The notes beneath the pieces were generated by a model. That model searched no databases and was not told the origin of the DNA. It worked only from the letters and a program-made list of their open reading frames with translations. Below are positions 1-9,322 of a DNA stretch of 32,269 nucleotides, one piece after another. A program made the position numbers and the translations under genes. The stretch lies in assembly GCA_001770425.1 (NCBI GenBank), contig MEQZ01000167.1, positions 3,431 to 35,699 on the forward strand, given 5' to 3'. This stretch comes from Betaproteobacteria bacterium RIFCSPLOWO2_02_FULL_65_20 (GTDB lineage Bacteria > Pseudomonadota > Gammaproteobacteria > Burkholderiales > SG8-39). Position 1 is the stretch's first letter. Each line of letters opens with the position of its first letter.

Positions 1-685
1 CGAGCTCTGCGGCGCGGCGGCGCACGTGCGCCGCGGCCGCCGGAAGGGAAACGATGGCATGTCGCAACTGCATTTCGTCCGCGAGCTGCTTGACCGAGGC
101 GATCGGTCCGAGCACCCGCACGCCGAGCATGACCTGTCCGTGGCTGGCGGGATCGTCATCGAGTATGCCCACCGCCTGCCATTCCGAAGAGCGCGAAATT
201 TCCTTCAGCAGGTTGAACGTGATGTCGCCGGCGCCGAGCACCAGCACCGGCTCGCCGCTGAGTTGCATCGGCCCGTAGAGACGCTTTTCCTTCCACGCGC
301 GGTAGGCGATGCGGCTGCCGCCCATCATCAGAATGAGCAGCACCGGCGCGATGAGGTACGCCGATCGCGGCACGGAATCGGCTCCGCGCAGCAGCACCAG
401 CAGGGTCGGCAGGGCCAGCGCCCCGATCAGGCACGCGACCAGGATGCGCTGCAGATCCGGCAGGCTGGCGTAGCGCCAGATGCCCCGGTACAGGCCGAAC
501 ATCCAGAACAGCACCGCATGCAGGGGCATGCCGAGCACGATCGTGTTCCACATTGAAGGGCGGAATTCGGGCGGCACATCGAGGTTGAACCGCAGCCAGA
601 ACGCGAGTCCCCAGGCGAGCGCCGACGCGGCGACGTCGTGCAAGAACGCGAGGAACGCGCGATGGTTGAATTCAGCGGGTTTCAA
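1..685 (-). CDS. Polysaccharide biosynthesis protein, CapD/WbpM-like nucleoside-diphosphate-sugar epimerase/dehydratase, N-terminal part (runs off left edge)
   Basis: Minus frame read from a TTG at ~685 gives LKPAEFNHRAFLAFLHDVAASALAWGLAFWLRFN...MWNTIVLGMPLHAVLFWMFGLYRGIWRYASLPDLQRI...EPVLVLGAGDITFNLLKEISRSSEWQAVGILDDDP: hydrophobic N-terminus followed by a nucleotide-binding-like segment. Start codon uncertain. Confidence 0.75.
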   Translation of the reverse strand, partial: MKPAEFNHRAFLAFLHDVAASALAWGLAFWLRFNLDVPPEFRPSMWNTIVLGMPLHAVLFWMFGLYRGIWRYASLPDLQRILVACLIGALALPTLLVLLRGADSVPRSAYLIAPVLLILMMGGSRIAYRAWKEKRLYGPMQLSGEPVLVLGAGDITFNLLKEISRSSEWQAVGILDDDPASHGQVMLGVRVLGPIASVKQLADEMQLRHAIVSLPAAAAHVRRRAAEL

Positions 686-1652
686 GGGCGGCCTTTCTCG
701 CACGGCGCCACGCCGCGTCCACGGCGACCGCGAGGCATGCGTACATCACCGCGAGGGCAAGCAGGACGACCAGCTGCGAGTATACCGGCTCACCGAGCGC
801 CCAGAGCGACGCGGCGCCGCAGACGAGCATGAGCGCGTATTCGGCCAGGGCCGTCCTGCGGTGTCCCCAACCCATCTGCACCAGCCTCTGGTAGTAGTGG
901 CTGCGGTGCGCGTGCCAGAATCGTTCGCCGCGCAGGATGCGCCGGGCGAGCGTCACGCTCGCATCGACGATGAACGGCGAGAAGACCACTGCGGGATACC
1001 ACAGCGGCCACAGATCGCGTTGCCAGCCCAGCAGGCCGAGCGCTGCGGCCATGAAACCGAGCGGGATCGACCCTGTATCGCCCATGAAAATGCGTGCCGG
1101 GTGGAAGTTGTACGCGATGAAGGCAAGCGCCGCGGCGGCGACGCAGAATCCCGTCAGCGCGGTCGTCGGTTCATTCGCGAGCAGGGCAGCCAGACCGAGG
1201 AAGCCGAAGCCGAGCACGGTCATGCCGCCTGCGAGACCGTCGGCCCCGTCCATGAAATTGTAAAGATTGGTCATCCACATCACGGCCAGTGCCAGCGCCA
1301 GCTGCGTCCACCATGGCAGGGCGCCGAACGCCAGCCAGACGAACGCCGCTGCCGCCGCCGCATGCGCGAGGAAACGCACGGCGATCGGCAGGCCGCGCCA
1401 GTCGTCGGCCAGCGAGACGCAGGCGAGCGCGAGCGCGGGCGCGGCGAGGACCATGGGCGCAGGCACCAGCACGAAGGCGGCAAGCGCGCCTGCGATGATC
1501 GCAAGGCCACCGGACCGCGGTACCGGCTTGGAGTGCAGCGAGCGTTCGTTGGGCCGGTCCAGGGGCATCGCGAGACGGCTTCCGAGCATCAGCTCGAGCA
1601 AGCCCCCGGCAATGAGCGCGGCGACGGCTGGTGCGGCGGAAGCGCTGATCAA
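672..1652 (-). CDS. Glycosyltransferase family 4, MraY/WecA/WbpL-like polyprenyl-phosphate sugar-1-phosphate transferase
   Basis: 326 aa multi-TM protein with DRPNERSLHSKPVPRSGG, NLYNFMDGADGLAGG and FMGDTGSIPLGF motifs of the MraY/WecA superfamily. Confidence 0.9.
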   Translation of the reverse strand: MISASAAPAVAALIAGGLLELMLGSRLAMPLDRPNERSLHSKPVPRSGGLAIIAGALAAFVLVPAPMVLAAPALALACVSLADDWRGLPIAVRFLAHAAAAAAFVWLAFGALPWWTQLALALAVMWMTNLYNFMDGADGLAGGMTVLGFGFLGLAALLANEPTTALTGFCVAAAALAFIAYNFHPARIFMGDTGSIPLGFMAAALGLLGWQRDLWPLWYPAVVFSPFIVDASVTLARRILRGERFWHAHRSHYYQRLVQMGWGHRRTALAEYALMLVCGAASLWALGEPVYSQLVVLLALAVMYACLAVAVDAAWRRARKAALETR

Positions 1653-1724
1653 TGCGGGCCTTTTGGCGGGTGAGAGTTAGGTCGGGGCAATCGGGACCAG
1701 CTGGCTCGGTTTGGCATTTATCGA

Positions 1725-1775
1725 TCTCCCGATTTTGGAAAGTTGCGAAGTATGCAACTTTCCAAAATCGGGAGA
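1725..1775. repeat. Perfect 22-bp inverted repeat with 7-nt loop
   Basis: TCTCCCGATTTTGGAAAGTTGC (1725-1746) - GAAGTAT - GCAACTTTCCAAAATCGGGAGA (1754-1775); arms are exact reverse complements. Confidence 0.95.
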
Positions 1776-1842
1776 CATATGGACCCCAAAATCTTTCTCC
1801 GATGCCGGCCGCACTGGAATCGCGGGAGATCGGAGCATGATT

Positions 1843-2784
1843 CTAACGCCTCCGGCCCGCGGTCCCGCCCCGATGCGCCAGATACCACGCGGCGGTCTCG
1901 GCGAGGCCCTGCTCCATGGTGTATGGAGCTCGCCAGCCGAGCGCCGCCCTGATCGGCCCGCTGTCGATGGTCAGATCGCCGGTCAGCCGATCGATCGCCC
2001 GCGTCTGTCCGACCAGACCGCCGGCGAGGCGCAGCAGCGCGACCGGAAACGGAAACAACCGCGCCGGGCGGCCGAGCGCGCGGGCGATCCGCCTGACGAG
2101 TTCCGGCGTGGAAACATCCTCGCCGTCGGTCACCGAAAACGTACGGCCCGCCGCCTGCGGGTGAGTTATACACAGGCTGATCGCGTCAGCCAGATTGCCG
2201 ACGAACAGCAGGCTCCTGCGGTTGGCGACGCTCGCCAGCGGCAGCGGAATACCCGAATCGACCAGGCGCATCAGGCGCAGGAAATTCGCTCTCACGCGCG
2301 GTCCATAGACCAGCGGCGGGCGCACAATCGCGCATTCGAGTCCCATATCGCGGGAGGCCTCGCCCAGCACGCGCTCGGCTTCGGCCTTGGACCAGCTGTA
2401 AGGGTCCTCGTCCGCCAGCCCGGCTTTTGCGCTGCTCACGAAAACCAGGCGCCTGACCCGCGCTCGCGCGGCGGCCTCGGCCAGCCGCAGGGTCGCATCG
2501 ATGTTGATCTCCCTGAAGCGGGCACTGTCGCGCTGACCGGAGCCGACGTGCACCCGCGCCGCCAGATGCACCACGGTTTCGACACCCGCGAGTGCGGCGG
2601 ACCAGTCGGTGGCCGCGCCCAGATCGCCGACGACCACCTGCCGCAGCCGGCCGGTGAGCTCGGCGAGTGCGGGCGATTCGCGTCTGACGGCAGCTCTCAC
2701 CTCGGCGCCGGCGCGAACCAACAGCGAGCACAGCGGCAGCCCGATGAAGCCGCTTGCTCCGGTGACTACGACGGATTGCGCCAA
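1843..2784 (-). CDS. NAD-dependent epimerase/dehydratase (extended SDR, UDP-sugar epimerase-like)
   Basis: VVVTGASGFIGLPLCSLL Rossmann motif, VVHLAARVHV, YSWSKAEAERVL (YxxxK). Confidence 0.88.
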   Translation of the reverse strand: MAQSVVVTGASGFIGLPLCSLLVRAGAEVRAAVRRESPALAELTGRLRQVVVGDLGAATDWSAALAGVETVVHLAARVHVGSGQRDSARFREINIDATLRLAEAAARARVRRLVFVSSAKAGLADEDPYSWSKAEAERVLGEASRDMGLECAIVRPPLVYGPRVRANFLRLMRLVDSGIPLPLASVANRRSLLFVGNLADAISLCITHPQAAGRTFSVTDGEDVSTPELVRRIARALGRPARLFPFPVALLRLAGGLVGQTRAIDRLTGDLTIDSGPIRAALGWRAPYTMEQGLAETAAWYLAHRGGTAGRRR

Positions 2785-2802
2785 ACGGGCTCTCCGCCTC
2801 GG

Positions 2803-3570
2803 CTATTCGGGGGGAGGGCGCTGCAGCGCGATCAGCTTGGCGTACTTGTTGAAGCTGTTCATGCAGCCGATGCACACGTGCACCAGCCCGGGTACGCCAT
2901 CGAGGAAACCGAGTCGCAGAACATAGAACTTGATGAAGCGGGCGAGCGGTGCGAGCACCAGATGCCAGGCGCCGGCACGGCGGCCTTGTGCGTTCAGCGT
3001 GCGGGCCTGAAGGCTGGTGTAGCGGTTCTGTTTTTCGAGATAAGCATCGAGTGTCTGCGCAGAATCGTGCAGCAGATCGCCCGCCAGCCTTTGCGCCGGG
3101 GCCGCAGCAATGACTTTTTCGTGCACGGGGTCGTCGCTCCAGCGCGCCTGGCGACGGTCGAACAGGCGCACGCTCCAGTCCGGATAGCCTTCGCCGTGCC
3201 GCAGCCAGCGGCCGAGGAAGCGGTTGCAGCGCGGCATCGCATACACGGCGGCGCGCGGCGCGCGCAGTTCGGCGAGGATGGCCACGCGCAGCACCTCGCT
3301 GACGCGTTCGTCGGCGTCCAGGCACAGCACCCAGTCATGTGCTGCTGCGCCGACCGCGAACTGTTTCTGCGGACCGAAGCCCAGCCACTCCTTGTGCACC
3401 ACTCTTGCGCCCAGGCGCTGTGCGAGTTCGACCGTGCCGTCGGTGCTGTCGGAGTCGACCACGACGATCTCGTCGGCGAAAGACACGCTTTTCAGGCAGG
3501 CTTCGAGCAGCGCGCCGGCATTGTGCGTGATGATGGCGACAGAGAGGGGCACGGAACGGTTTATAATCAA
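2803..3570 (-). CDS. Glycosyltransferase family 2, WaaE/KdtX-like LPS core glycosyltransferase
   Basis: LSVAIITHNAGALLEACLKSVSFADEIVVVDSDSTDGT...DWVLCLDADERVS; adjacent to waaC/waaA. Confidence 0.85.
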   Translation of the reverse strand: MIINRSVPLSVAIITHNAGALLEACLKSVSFADEIVVVDSDSTDGTVELAQRLGARVVHKEWLGFGPQKQFAVGAAAHDWVLCLDADERVSEVLRVAILAELRAPRAAVYAMPRCNRFLGRWLRHGEGYPDWSVRLFDRRQARWSDDPVHEKVIAAAPAQRLAGDLLHDSAQTLDAYLEKQNRYTSLQARTLNAQGRRAGAWHLVLAPLARFIKFYVLRLGFLDGVPGLVHVCIGCMNSFNKYAKLIALQRPPPE

Positions 3571-3624
3571 ACCTTTAGGCGCGCCATTCTAACCCGAATC
3601 GCTGCGCCGCATCAGCGCCGCGCC

Positions 3625-4575
3625 ATGCTCAAGGTCCTCCTCATCAAGACCTCCTCGCTCGGGGACGTCGTCCACAACCTCCCGGTTGCGAGCGATATCC
3701 GCCGCCGATACCCGGACGCCCGCATCGATTGGGCGGTGGAGGAAGCCTACGCACCGCTGGTCGCGCTGCATCCTTCGGTCGCGCGAATCATCCCGGTTGC
3801 GATACGACGCTGGCGCGCGCACCCGCTCAGAGCTTCGACCTGGTCGGAAATCGGCGCTCTGCGCCGCCTGTTCGGAGAGCAGCAGTACGACGCGGTGATC
3901 GACACCCAGGGCCTGATCAAGAGCGCACTGCTCGCACGCGCCGCCCGCGGCCGGCGGCACGGCTTCGATGCGGGCTCCGCACGCGAGGGGTTCGCCGCAC
4001 GCCTGTACGACGTGCGGCACCACGTGGCGCGAAATCTGCATGCCGTGACCCGAAACCGTTTGCTCGCGGCGAGCGCACTCGGCTACCGGGCCGATGCCAC
4101 GGCTGAATATGGAATCCGCGCAGCAGCATGCGCAGAGCGAAGCGGGCGTTATGCCGTGTTTCTGCACGCAACCAGCCGCGCGGACAAGTTGTGGCCGATC
4201 GATCGCTGGATCGGCCTCGGCCACGCGCTCGAGACGCGCGGAATGCACTGCGTCCTGCCTTGGGGAAGTGACGAAGAACGGCGGCGCAGCGAGGCGATCG
4301 CTGAGGCGCTGGGGTCAGCCCAGGTACCCGCGCTTTCACCGCTCGCCGAGGTGGCCGCCATGCTGGCTGGTGCTGCCGCCGTGGTCGGCGTCGACACCGG
4401 TCTTACGCATCTCGCGGCAGCGCTCGGCATTCCGGTGATTGCCCTCTTTTGCGGTACGGACCCCGCTCTCACCGGCGTCTACGGCGCCGCCCGCGCACGC
4501 AATCTCGGCGGCGACGGCGGGCCCCCGGAGCTGGGGACGGTGCTGAAAACGCTCGACGAACTCGGGGCCGCGTGA
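3625..4575 (+). CDS. waaC: Lipopolysaccharide heptosyltransferase I
   Basis: MLKVLLIKTSSLGDVVHNLPVASDIRRRYPDARIDWAVEEAYAPLV...; VVGVDTGLTHLAAALGIPVIALF GT9 signature. Start moved to the internal ATG of the 954-aa track ORF. Confidence 0.92.
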   Translation: MLKVLLIKTSSLGDVVHNLPVASDIRRRYPDARIDWAVEEAYAPLVALHPSVARIIPVAIRRWRAHPLRASTWSEIGALRRLFGEQQYDAVIDTQGLIKSALLARAARGRRHGFDAGSAREGFAARLYDVRHHVARNLHAVTRNRLLAASALGYRADATAEYGIRAAACAERSGRYAVFLHATSRADKLWPIDRWIGLGHALETRGMHCVLPWGSDEERRRSEAIAEALGSAQVPALSPLAEVAAMLAGAAAVVGVDTGLTHLAAALGIPVIALFCGTDPALTGVYGAARARNLGGDGGPPELGTVLKTLDELGAA

Positions 4576-5840
4576 TGTGGCGCAGGGTGTGGGAACGGGG
4601 CTATACGCTGGTGCTTTGGGCGGCGCTTCCGTACGTCCTAGCGCGGCTTTTCTGGCGCGGAGGCAGGGAGCCTCGCTACCGCCGCCATGTCGCCGAGCGC
4701 TTCGGCAAATACCGCGCGCGGCCGAACAAGCCGGTGATCTGGGTGCACGCAGTGTCGGTCGGGGAGACGCGGGCGGCCGAGCCGCTGGTGCGGCTGCTCG
4801 CGGCGCGCCATCCGGAATGCGAAATGCTGATCACCCAAATGACCGCGACCGGGCGTGACACCGCGGAGCGTCTGTACGGCGGCGCGGCCACGCTCGCCTA
4901 TCTGCCCTATGACTATCCGTTCGCGGTGAGACGATTCCTCGCGCATTTCCGGCCGCGCCTGGGCGTGCTGATGGAAACCGAGATCTGGTTCAATCTCGTT
5001 CATGCCTGCGCCGGGTCCGGCGTGCCGCTGTTGCTCGCCAACGCCCGCATGTCGGAGAAATCGGCGCGCGGCTACGAGACGGTCGCGCCGCTGGCGCGCG
5101 CCGCGCTCGGCCGGCTGTCGGCCGTCGCGGCGCAGTCCCGCGCAGACGCGCAGCGTCTGGAGAAGCTCGGCGCGCATGCAGTCGAGGTCACCGGCAACCT
5201 CAAGTTCGATGTTGCGGCTCCGGCCGGAGCGCCGGCCCTGGGCGCGGAATTCCGGCGCCGCTACGGGCCGCGCAAAGTGTTCCTTGCCGCGAGCACCCGG
5301 GAGGGAGAGGAAGCGCTGCTGCTGGATGCGCTGGCCGGGCAGCCGCTCGCGCCCGCGCTGGTGGTCATCGTACCGCGGCATCCGCAGCGTTTCGCCGAGG
5401 TGGCGCAGCTGCTGGAGCGGCGCGGCATCGCCTTCGTGCGGCGATCCGGCGATGCAGCGGTGCCGGCCCAATGCAACGTTCTGCTCGGCGACAGCCTCGG
5501 GGAGATGGCGGCGTACTACGCCTCCTGCGACCTCGCGCTGATCGGAGGGAGCCTCCTGCCCTATGGGGCGCAGAACCTCATCGAGGCCTGCGCGGCCGGC
5601 GTGCCGGTGCTCGTCGGGCCTTCCACCTACAACTTCGCGCAGGCGGTGGCCGAAGCGGTGCAAAGCGGCGCCGCGCTGCCTGTGGCGAGCGCCGTCGAAG
5701 TGGTCGCCGAGGCGCGCGGCTTGCTTGCCGACGAGGCGGCGCGAAAAACGATGTCGGTCGCGGGGCTGGCGTTTTGCGCGGCGCACCGCGGCGCGAGCGA
5801 AAGGACGGCCGCGATGTGCGAGCGGTTGCTCGGTTCTTAG
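4575..5840 (+). CDS. waaA: 3-deoxy-D-manno-octulosonic acid transferase
   Basis: MWRRVWERGYTLVLWAALPYVLARLFWRGG...KPVIWVHAVSVGETRAAEPLVRLL...LMETEIWFNL...NLKFD; overlaps the waaC stop by one nucleotide (TGATG). Confidence 0.93.
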   Translation: MWRRVWERGYTLVLWAALPYVLARLFWRGGREPRYRRHVAERFGKYRARPNKPVIWVHAVSVGETRAAEPLVRLLAARHPECEMLITQMTATGRDTAERLYGGAATLAYLPYDYPFAVRRFLAHFRPRLGVLMETEIWFNLVHACAGSGVPLLLANARMSEKSARGYETVAPLARAALGRLSAVAAQSRADAQRLEKLGAHAVEVTGNLKFDVAAPAGAPALGAEFRRRYGPRKVFLAASTREGEEALLLDALAGQPLAPALVVIVPRHPQRFAEVAQLLERRGIAFVRRSGDAAVPAQCNVLLGDSLGEMAAYYASCDLALIGGSLLPYGAQNLIEACAAGVPVLVGPSTYNFAQAVAEAVQSGAALPVASAVEVVAEARGLLADEAARKTMSVAGLAFCAAHRGASERTAAMCERLLGS

Positions 5841-6025
5841 TTCCTATTTACGCGTCCAGCCTTGGCAGACGTCGGCGAGAGTTTGGATTTCTTGTGTGCA
5901 GCGGCATGAATGCTGCCGCATGCTGCGAGTGACCGCTTACGGGCTCAACTGCGAATTCACCCTATCGGTTGCGGTTCCGGCGTCAGCGGAGTTGAAGGTC
6001 TCCTTCGGCAGGAGATACCGGCCGC

Positions 6026-7363
6026 TCAGTCGGCGCCGAGCAGCCGGTTGACTTCCTCGATGTCGGTGTCGGCGAGCGATGCGGCCGCGGCCTTGAGTCT
6101 CAGTCCGTTGACGATGGTGTCGTAGCGGGCCTTGGACAGGTCGCGCTTGGTCGAGAAGACCTGCTGCTGCGCATTCAGCACGTCGATGTTGATGCGCACT
6201 CCGACTTCGTAGCCGAGCTTGTTGGAATCCAGCGCGCTCTGGCTCGAGGTGAGGGCTGCCTCGAGCGCTTTGACCTGCGCCAGGCCGTTGGTGACGCCCA
6301 GATAGGCCTGGCGCGCCGACAGTGCGGATGAGCGGCGGCTGAACTCGAGATCCTGCCGCGCCTTTTCGCGGTTGGCGATGGCCTGGCGTACCTGAGAGCT
6401 GACGTTGCCGCCGCCGTAGATCGGGATCGCCAGTTGCAGGCCGATGACCCGGCTTTCCGAGTCCGATGGCACATTCGATGCACCGGCGGTACTCACGCTC
6501 TGGGAGTTGTATCCAATGCTTCCGACCAGGTTCAGGGTCGGCAGATGCCCGGCGCGCAGGCGCTCGATTTCGCGGGTCGCGACCTCGGCCGCGGCTTCCT
6601 GCGCGCGCACCTGGAAGCTGCGGGATTCGGCGGCAGAGGCCCATTCCTCCATCGCCGCCGGTTTCGGTGGATTGATCTGCACGCTCGGTTTGATCGGCGC
6701 GAGTCGCTCGGGGAACTTGCCGATGATCTGCTGCAGCGCGCGCTTCTTGATCTCCAGGTCGTTCTGGGCCGCGATTTCCTGCGAAGTGGCAAGGTCGTAG
6801 CGTGCCTGCGCTTCGTGGGTGTCGGTAATGGTCGAGGTACCCACCTCGAAGTTGCGCTTTGCCTGCGCAAGCTGTTCCGAAATCGCCGTCTTCTGGGCCT
6901 GGATGAACGCGAGGCTGTCCTGCGAGCCAAGCACGTCGAAATAGGCCTGCGAGACGCGCACGATCAGGTCCTGGGTCGCCTGGCTGAACTGGGCCTCGGA
7001 CTGGGCTGCCTTGAATCCGGCCTCCCGGTACACCATGAGGTTGTTCCAGTTGAACAGGGGTTGGGTCAGCGAGAACGTGATCGCGTTGCTGTTGCCCTCG
7101 CGATTCGACGTGGGCAGGGCGCCGCGGAAGCTGATGTCCAGCGTGCTCATCTGGGTAAATGCGGAGGCGCTGATGGTGGGCAACAGGCCAGCGAGGCCCT
7201 GCGGCAGGGCCTCCAGCCCGGCGTCGCGCGTCGCGCGCGCCGAGGCATATTGGGCGTCATGGGCGAACGCATCGCGCAGGATCTGCACGAGGTCCGCCGA
7301 CCAGGCATGGCCCGACAAGGTCCACAGGGAGACGACGACGGCGTTCTTCAGCGAGAGCTTCAT
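6026..7363 (-). CDS. tolC: TolC-family outer membrane efflux/type I secretion channel protein
   Basis: MKLSLKNAVVVSLWTLSGHAWSADLVQILRDAFAHDAQYASARATRDAG...; repeated OEP domain features, signal peptide; start set to the ATG complementary to 7361-7363. Confidence 0.9.
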   Translation of the reverse strand: MKLSLKNAVVVSLWTLSGHAWSADLVQILRDAFAHDAQYASARATRDAGLEALPQGLAGLLPTISASAFTQMSTLDISFRGALPTSNREGNSNAITFSLTQPLFNWNNLMVYREAGFKAAQSEAQFSQATQDLIVRVSQAYFDVLGSQDSLAFIQAQKTAISEQLAQAKRNFEVGTSTITDTHEAQARYDLATSQEIAAQNDLEIKKRALQQIIGKFPERLAPIKPSVQINPPKPAAMEEWASAAESRSFQVRAQEAAAEVATREIERLRAGHLPTLNLVGSIGYNSQSVSTAGASNVPSDSESRVIGLQLAIPIYGGGNVSSQVRQAIANREKARQDLEFSRRSSALSARQAYLGVTNGLAQVKALEAALTSSQSALDSNKLGYEVGVRINIDVLNAQQQVFSTKRDLSKARYDTIVNGLRLKAAAASLADTDIEEVNRLLGAD

Positions 7364-7365
7364 GA

Positions 7366-7689
7366 TCAATAGACCGGCATGGACGCCTCGACGGTCCGCG
7401 CCCATGCGTCCATGCCTCCAGTGAGGTTGTACAGTCGGGTGAATCCCGCGTGTTTGAGAAACATCGCAGCCTGCAGGCTGCGCGCGCCGTGATGGCAGAT
7501 CACCACGGTGTCCGCATCCGGGTCGAGCTCGGTATGCCGGGACGGTACGGTCCGCATCGGCATGAGCACCGAACCGGGCAGCCGGCAAACCTGGAATTCC
7601 CAGGGCTCGCGAACGTCCAGCAGCAGCGGCTTGCCGGCCGCGGCATCGCCGAGTCTGTGCTGCAGTTCCTGCGGAGTGATGTGTTTCAC
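7366..7689 (-). CDS. Rhodanese-like domain protein
   Basis: GTG start; VKHITPQELQHRLGDAAAGKPLLLDVREPWEFQVCRLPGSVLMPM...VVICHHGARSLQAAMFL. Confidence 0.87.
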   Translation of the reverse strand: MKHITPQELQHRLGDAAAGKPLLLDVREPWEFQVCRLPGSVLMPMRTVPSRHTELDPDADTVVICHHGARSLQAAMFLKHAGFTRLYNLTGGMDAWARTVEASMPVY

Positions 7690-7696
7690 CGGCGAA

Positions 7697-8350
7697 TCAG
7701 AAGCAAAAGCGTTTCGGCTGCACGGCATTCCTGAGCGGCGGGAAGCTGGTTTCGAACAGGTTGATCGACCGGTGGCCACCCTGCGCAACGCAGGTGACCA
7801 GGCGTGCTTCCATCACCGGGGCATCGCCGATGATCGCAAACAGCCTGCCCTCGGGCTTCAGTTGCGCGAGCAGCGCTTGCGGCAGCATCGGTATCGAGCC
7901 CGTGAGCACGATGATGTCGTAGGGAGCGTGCGCGCTCCAGCCCTGCGCCGCGTCGCCAAGCTCGACGCTCACGTTTTCGATCCCCTGGCGCTGGAGGTTC
8001 TGCTCGCCGAATGTTTTCAGCCGCGAGTTGATCTCGACGCTCGTCACGTGTTGCACGCAGTGCGCGAGCAGGCCGGCGAAATAGCCGCTGCCGGTGCCGA
8101 CCTCGAGCGCGCGCTCGTGTTTCTTTGCGCCGATCGCCTGCAGCACGCGAGCCTCGATCTTGGGCGCCCACATGCGCTCTGCGTCCCCGAGCGGGATCTC
8201 GATGTCCGAGAACGCCAGCGCCCGGAAATCGGCCGGAACGAACTCCTCCCGTCGCACCACGTAGAGCAGATCGAGCACATCCGAGTCAAGCACCTCCCAC
8301 GGACGGATCTGCTGTTCGACCATGTTGAAGCGGGCTTGTTCGAGGTTCAT
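7697..8350 (-). CDS. pcm: Protein-L-isoaspartate O-methyltransferase family protein
   Basis: MNLEQARFNMVEQQIRPWEVLD...ALEVGTGSGYFAGLLAH...SVEI SAM-binding motif. Confidence 0.88.
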   Translation of the reverse strand: MNLEQARFNMVEQQIRPWEVLDSDVLDLLYVVRREEFVPADFRALAFSDIEIPLGDAERMWAPKIEARVLQAIGAKKHERALEVGTGSGYFAGLLAHCVQHVTSVEINSRLKTFGEQNLQRQGIENVSVELGDAAQGWSAHAPYDIIVLTGSIPMLPQALLAQLKPEGRLFAIIGDAPVMEARLVTCVAQGGHRSINLFETSFPPLRNAVQPKRFCF

Positions 8351-8665
8351 GGCTGTGTGGCTATGATTTTGGCAAGGAGGCAATTTTAGCATCGTTCCCG
8401 ATGGCGGCATCGGTGACCAAGGTCACGCATCCCGGGGTGCCGCAGCGGGCTGGGCAGGCAGGGAGACGGCCCGCACCGCGGGGCCGCCGGGGGCCCGGAA
8501 CCGTAGGGCCGGGCCGCGGCGATTGAGTGTTGACCCGCCAGCCGTTAGACTGCCGCCTTTCGACCGCAGCTGGAATATCCATGCCCGACCGCATGCGCGC
8601 CTGCTCTCGATCCGCCCGTCAGCCCGCCGGCCGCCCCGCCGATCGCACAACGGACCGGGTCTGAG

Positions 8666-9322
8666 ATGCTCGAGGCCTATCGGCTGGAGGGCACGCGCGG
8701 TGACCGCACCCTTTTCCGGGGACTCTCCTTTTCGGTCGCGCCCGCGCAGCTGCTGCACCTGGCCGGCGCAAACGGCGCAGGCAAGACCAGCCTGCTGCGC
8801 ATCCTGTGCGGCCTGCTGCTGCCCGCGCATGGCGAGGTACGCTGGGGCGGGCAGCCGATCGCGGCGATGCGCGAGGAGTACGCGGCGCAGCTGCTCTACA
8901 TCGGGCATGCCAACGCCCTGAAGGACGAACTGACGGCGCTGGAGAACCTGGAGATCGGCGGCACGCTCGCCGGCCGGCGGTGCACGAGGGATGCGGCGTT
9001 CGCCGCGCTGGAAGAACTCGGCGTCGGGCGTTGTGCGCAGCTTCCGGTGCGCGCGCTGTCCCAGGGGCAGCGCCGCCGCGTGTCCCTGGCGCGGCTTGCC
9101 CTGGGGGCCGGTGGCGGCGGCGGGAATGGCGCCGCGCTGTGGATACTCGACGAGCCGTTCGCGGCGCTCGATACGGCCGCGGTTGCTTATCTGGAGAACC
9201 TGATCGCGCGTCACGTCGACGCGGGCGGCATGGCGGTGCTGACCACCCATCAACCGCTTGCCGTCACCGCGGTCACGATGCTTCGGATCGAACTCGATTT
9301 CGAGATGGACGCGCGTTCGTGA
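8666..9322 (+). CDS. ccmA: Heme exporter ABC ATPase
   Basis: AGANGAGKTSLLRILCGLLLP Walker A, LSQGQRRRVSLARL signature, WILDEPFAALD Walker B; followed by ccmB. Confidence 0.9.
   Translation: MLEAYRLEGTRGDRTLFRGLSFSVAPAQLLHLAGANGAGKTSLLRILCGLLLPAHGEVRWGGQPIAAMREEYAAQLLYIGHANALKDELTALENLEIGGTLAGRRCTRDAAFAALEELGVGRCAQLPVRALSQGQRRRVSLARLALGAGGGGGNGAALWILDEPFAALDTAAVAYLENLIARHVDAGGMAVLTTHQPLAVTAVTMLRIELDFEMDARS

Noticed and set aside
480-1673. 397-aa plus ORF opposite the WecA-like gene
   Set aside because: GC-rich shadow ORF without recognisable domains; the minus-strand gene has clear motifs.
1725-1775. Rho-independent terminator interpretation of the 22-bp inverted repeat
   Set aside because: No T-tract follows the stem on either strand.
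1711-3624. 5' two thirds of the 954-aa plus-strand ORF 1711..4575
   Set aside because: Antisense to the epimerase and GT2 genes, compositionally biased (Arg/Ala/Gln-rich); only the part from ATG 3625 (waaC) is a real protein.
3555-3625. TATAAT at 3562-3567 as the waaC promoter
   Set aside because: No convincing -35 box at 17-18 bp; overlaps the possible GT2 start; left unassigned.
8423-9253. 276-aa minus ORF overlapping ccmA
   Set aside because: Shadow ORF; low-complexity Arg/Gly/Ala sequence.
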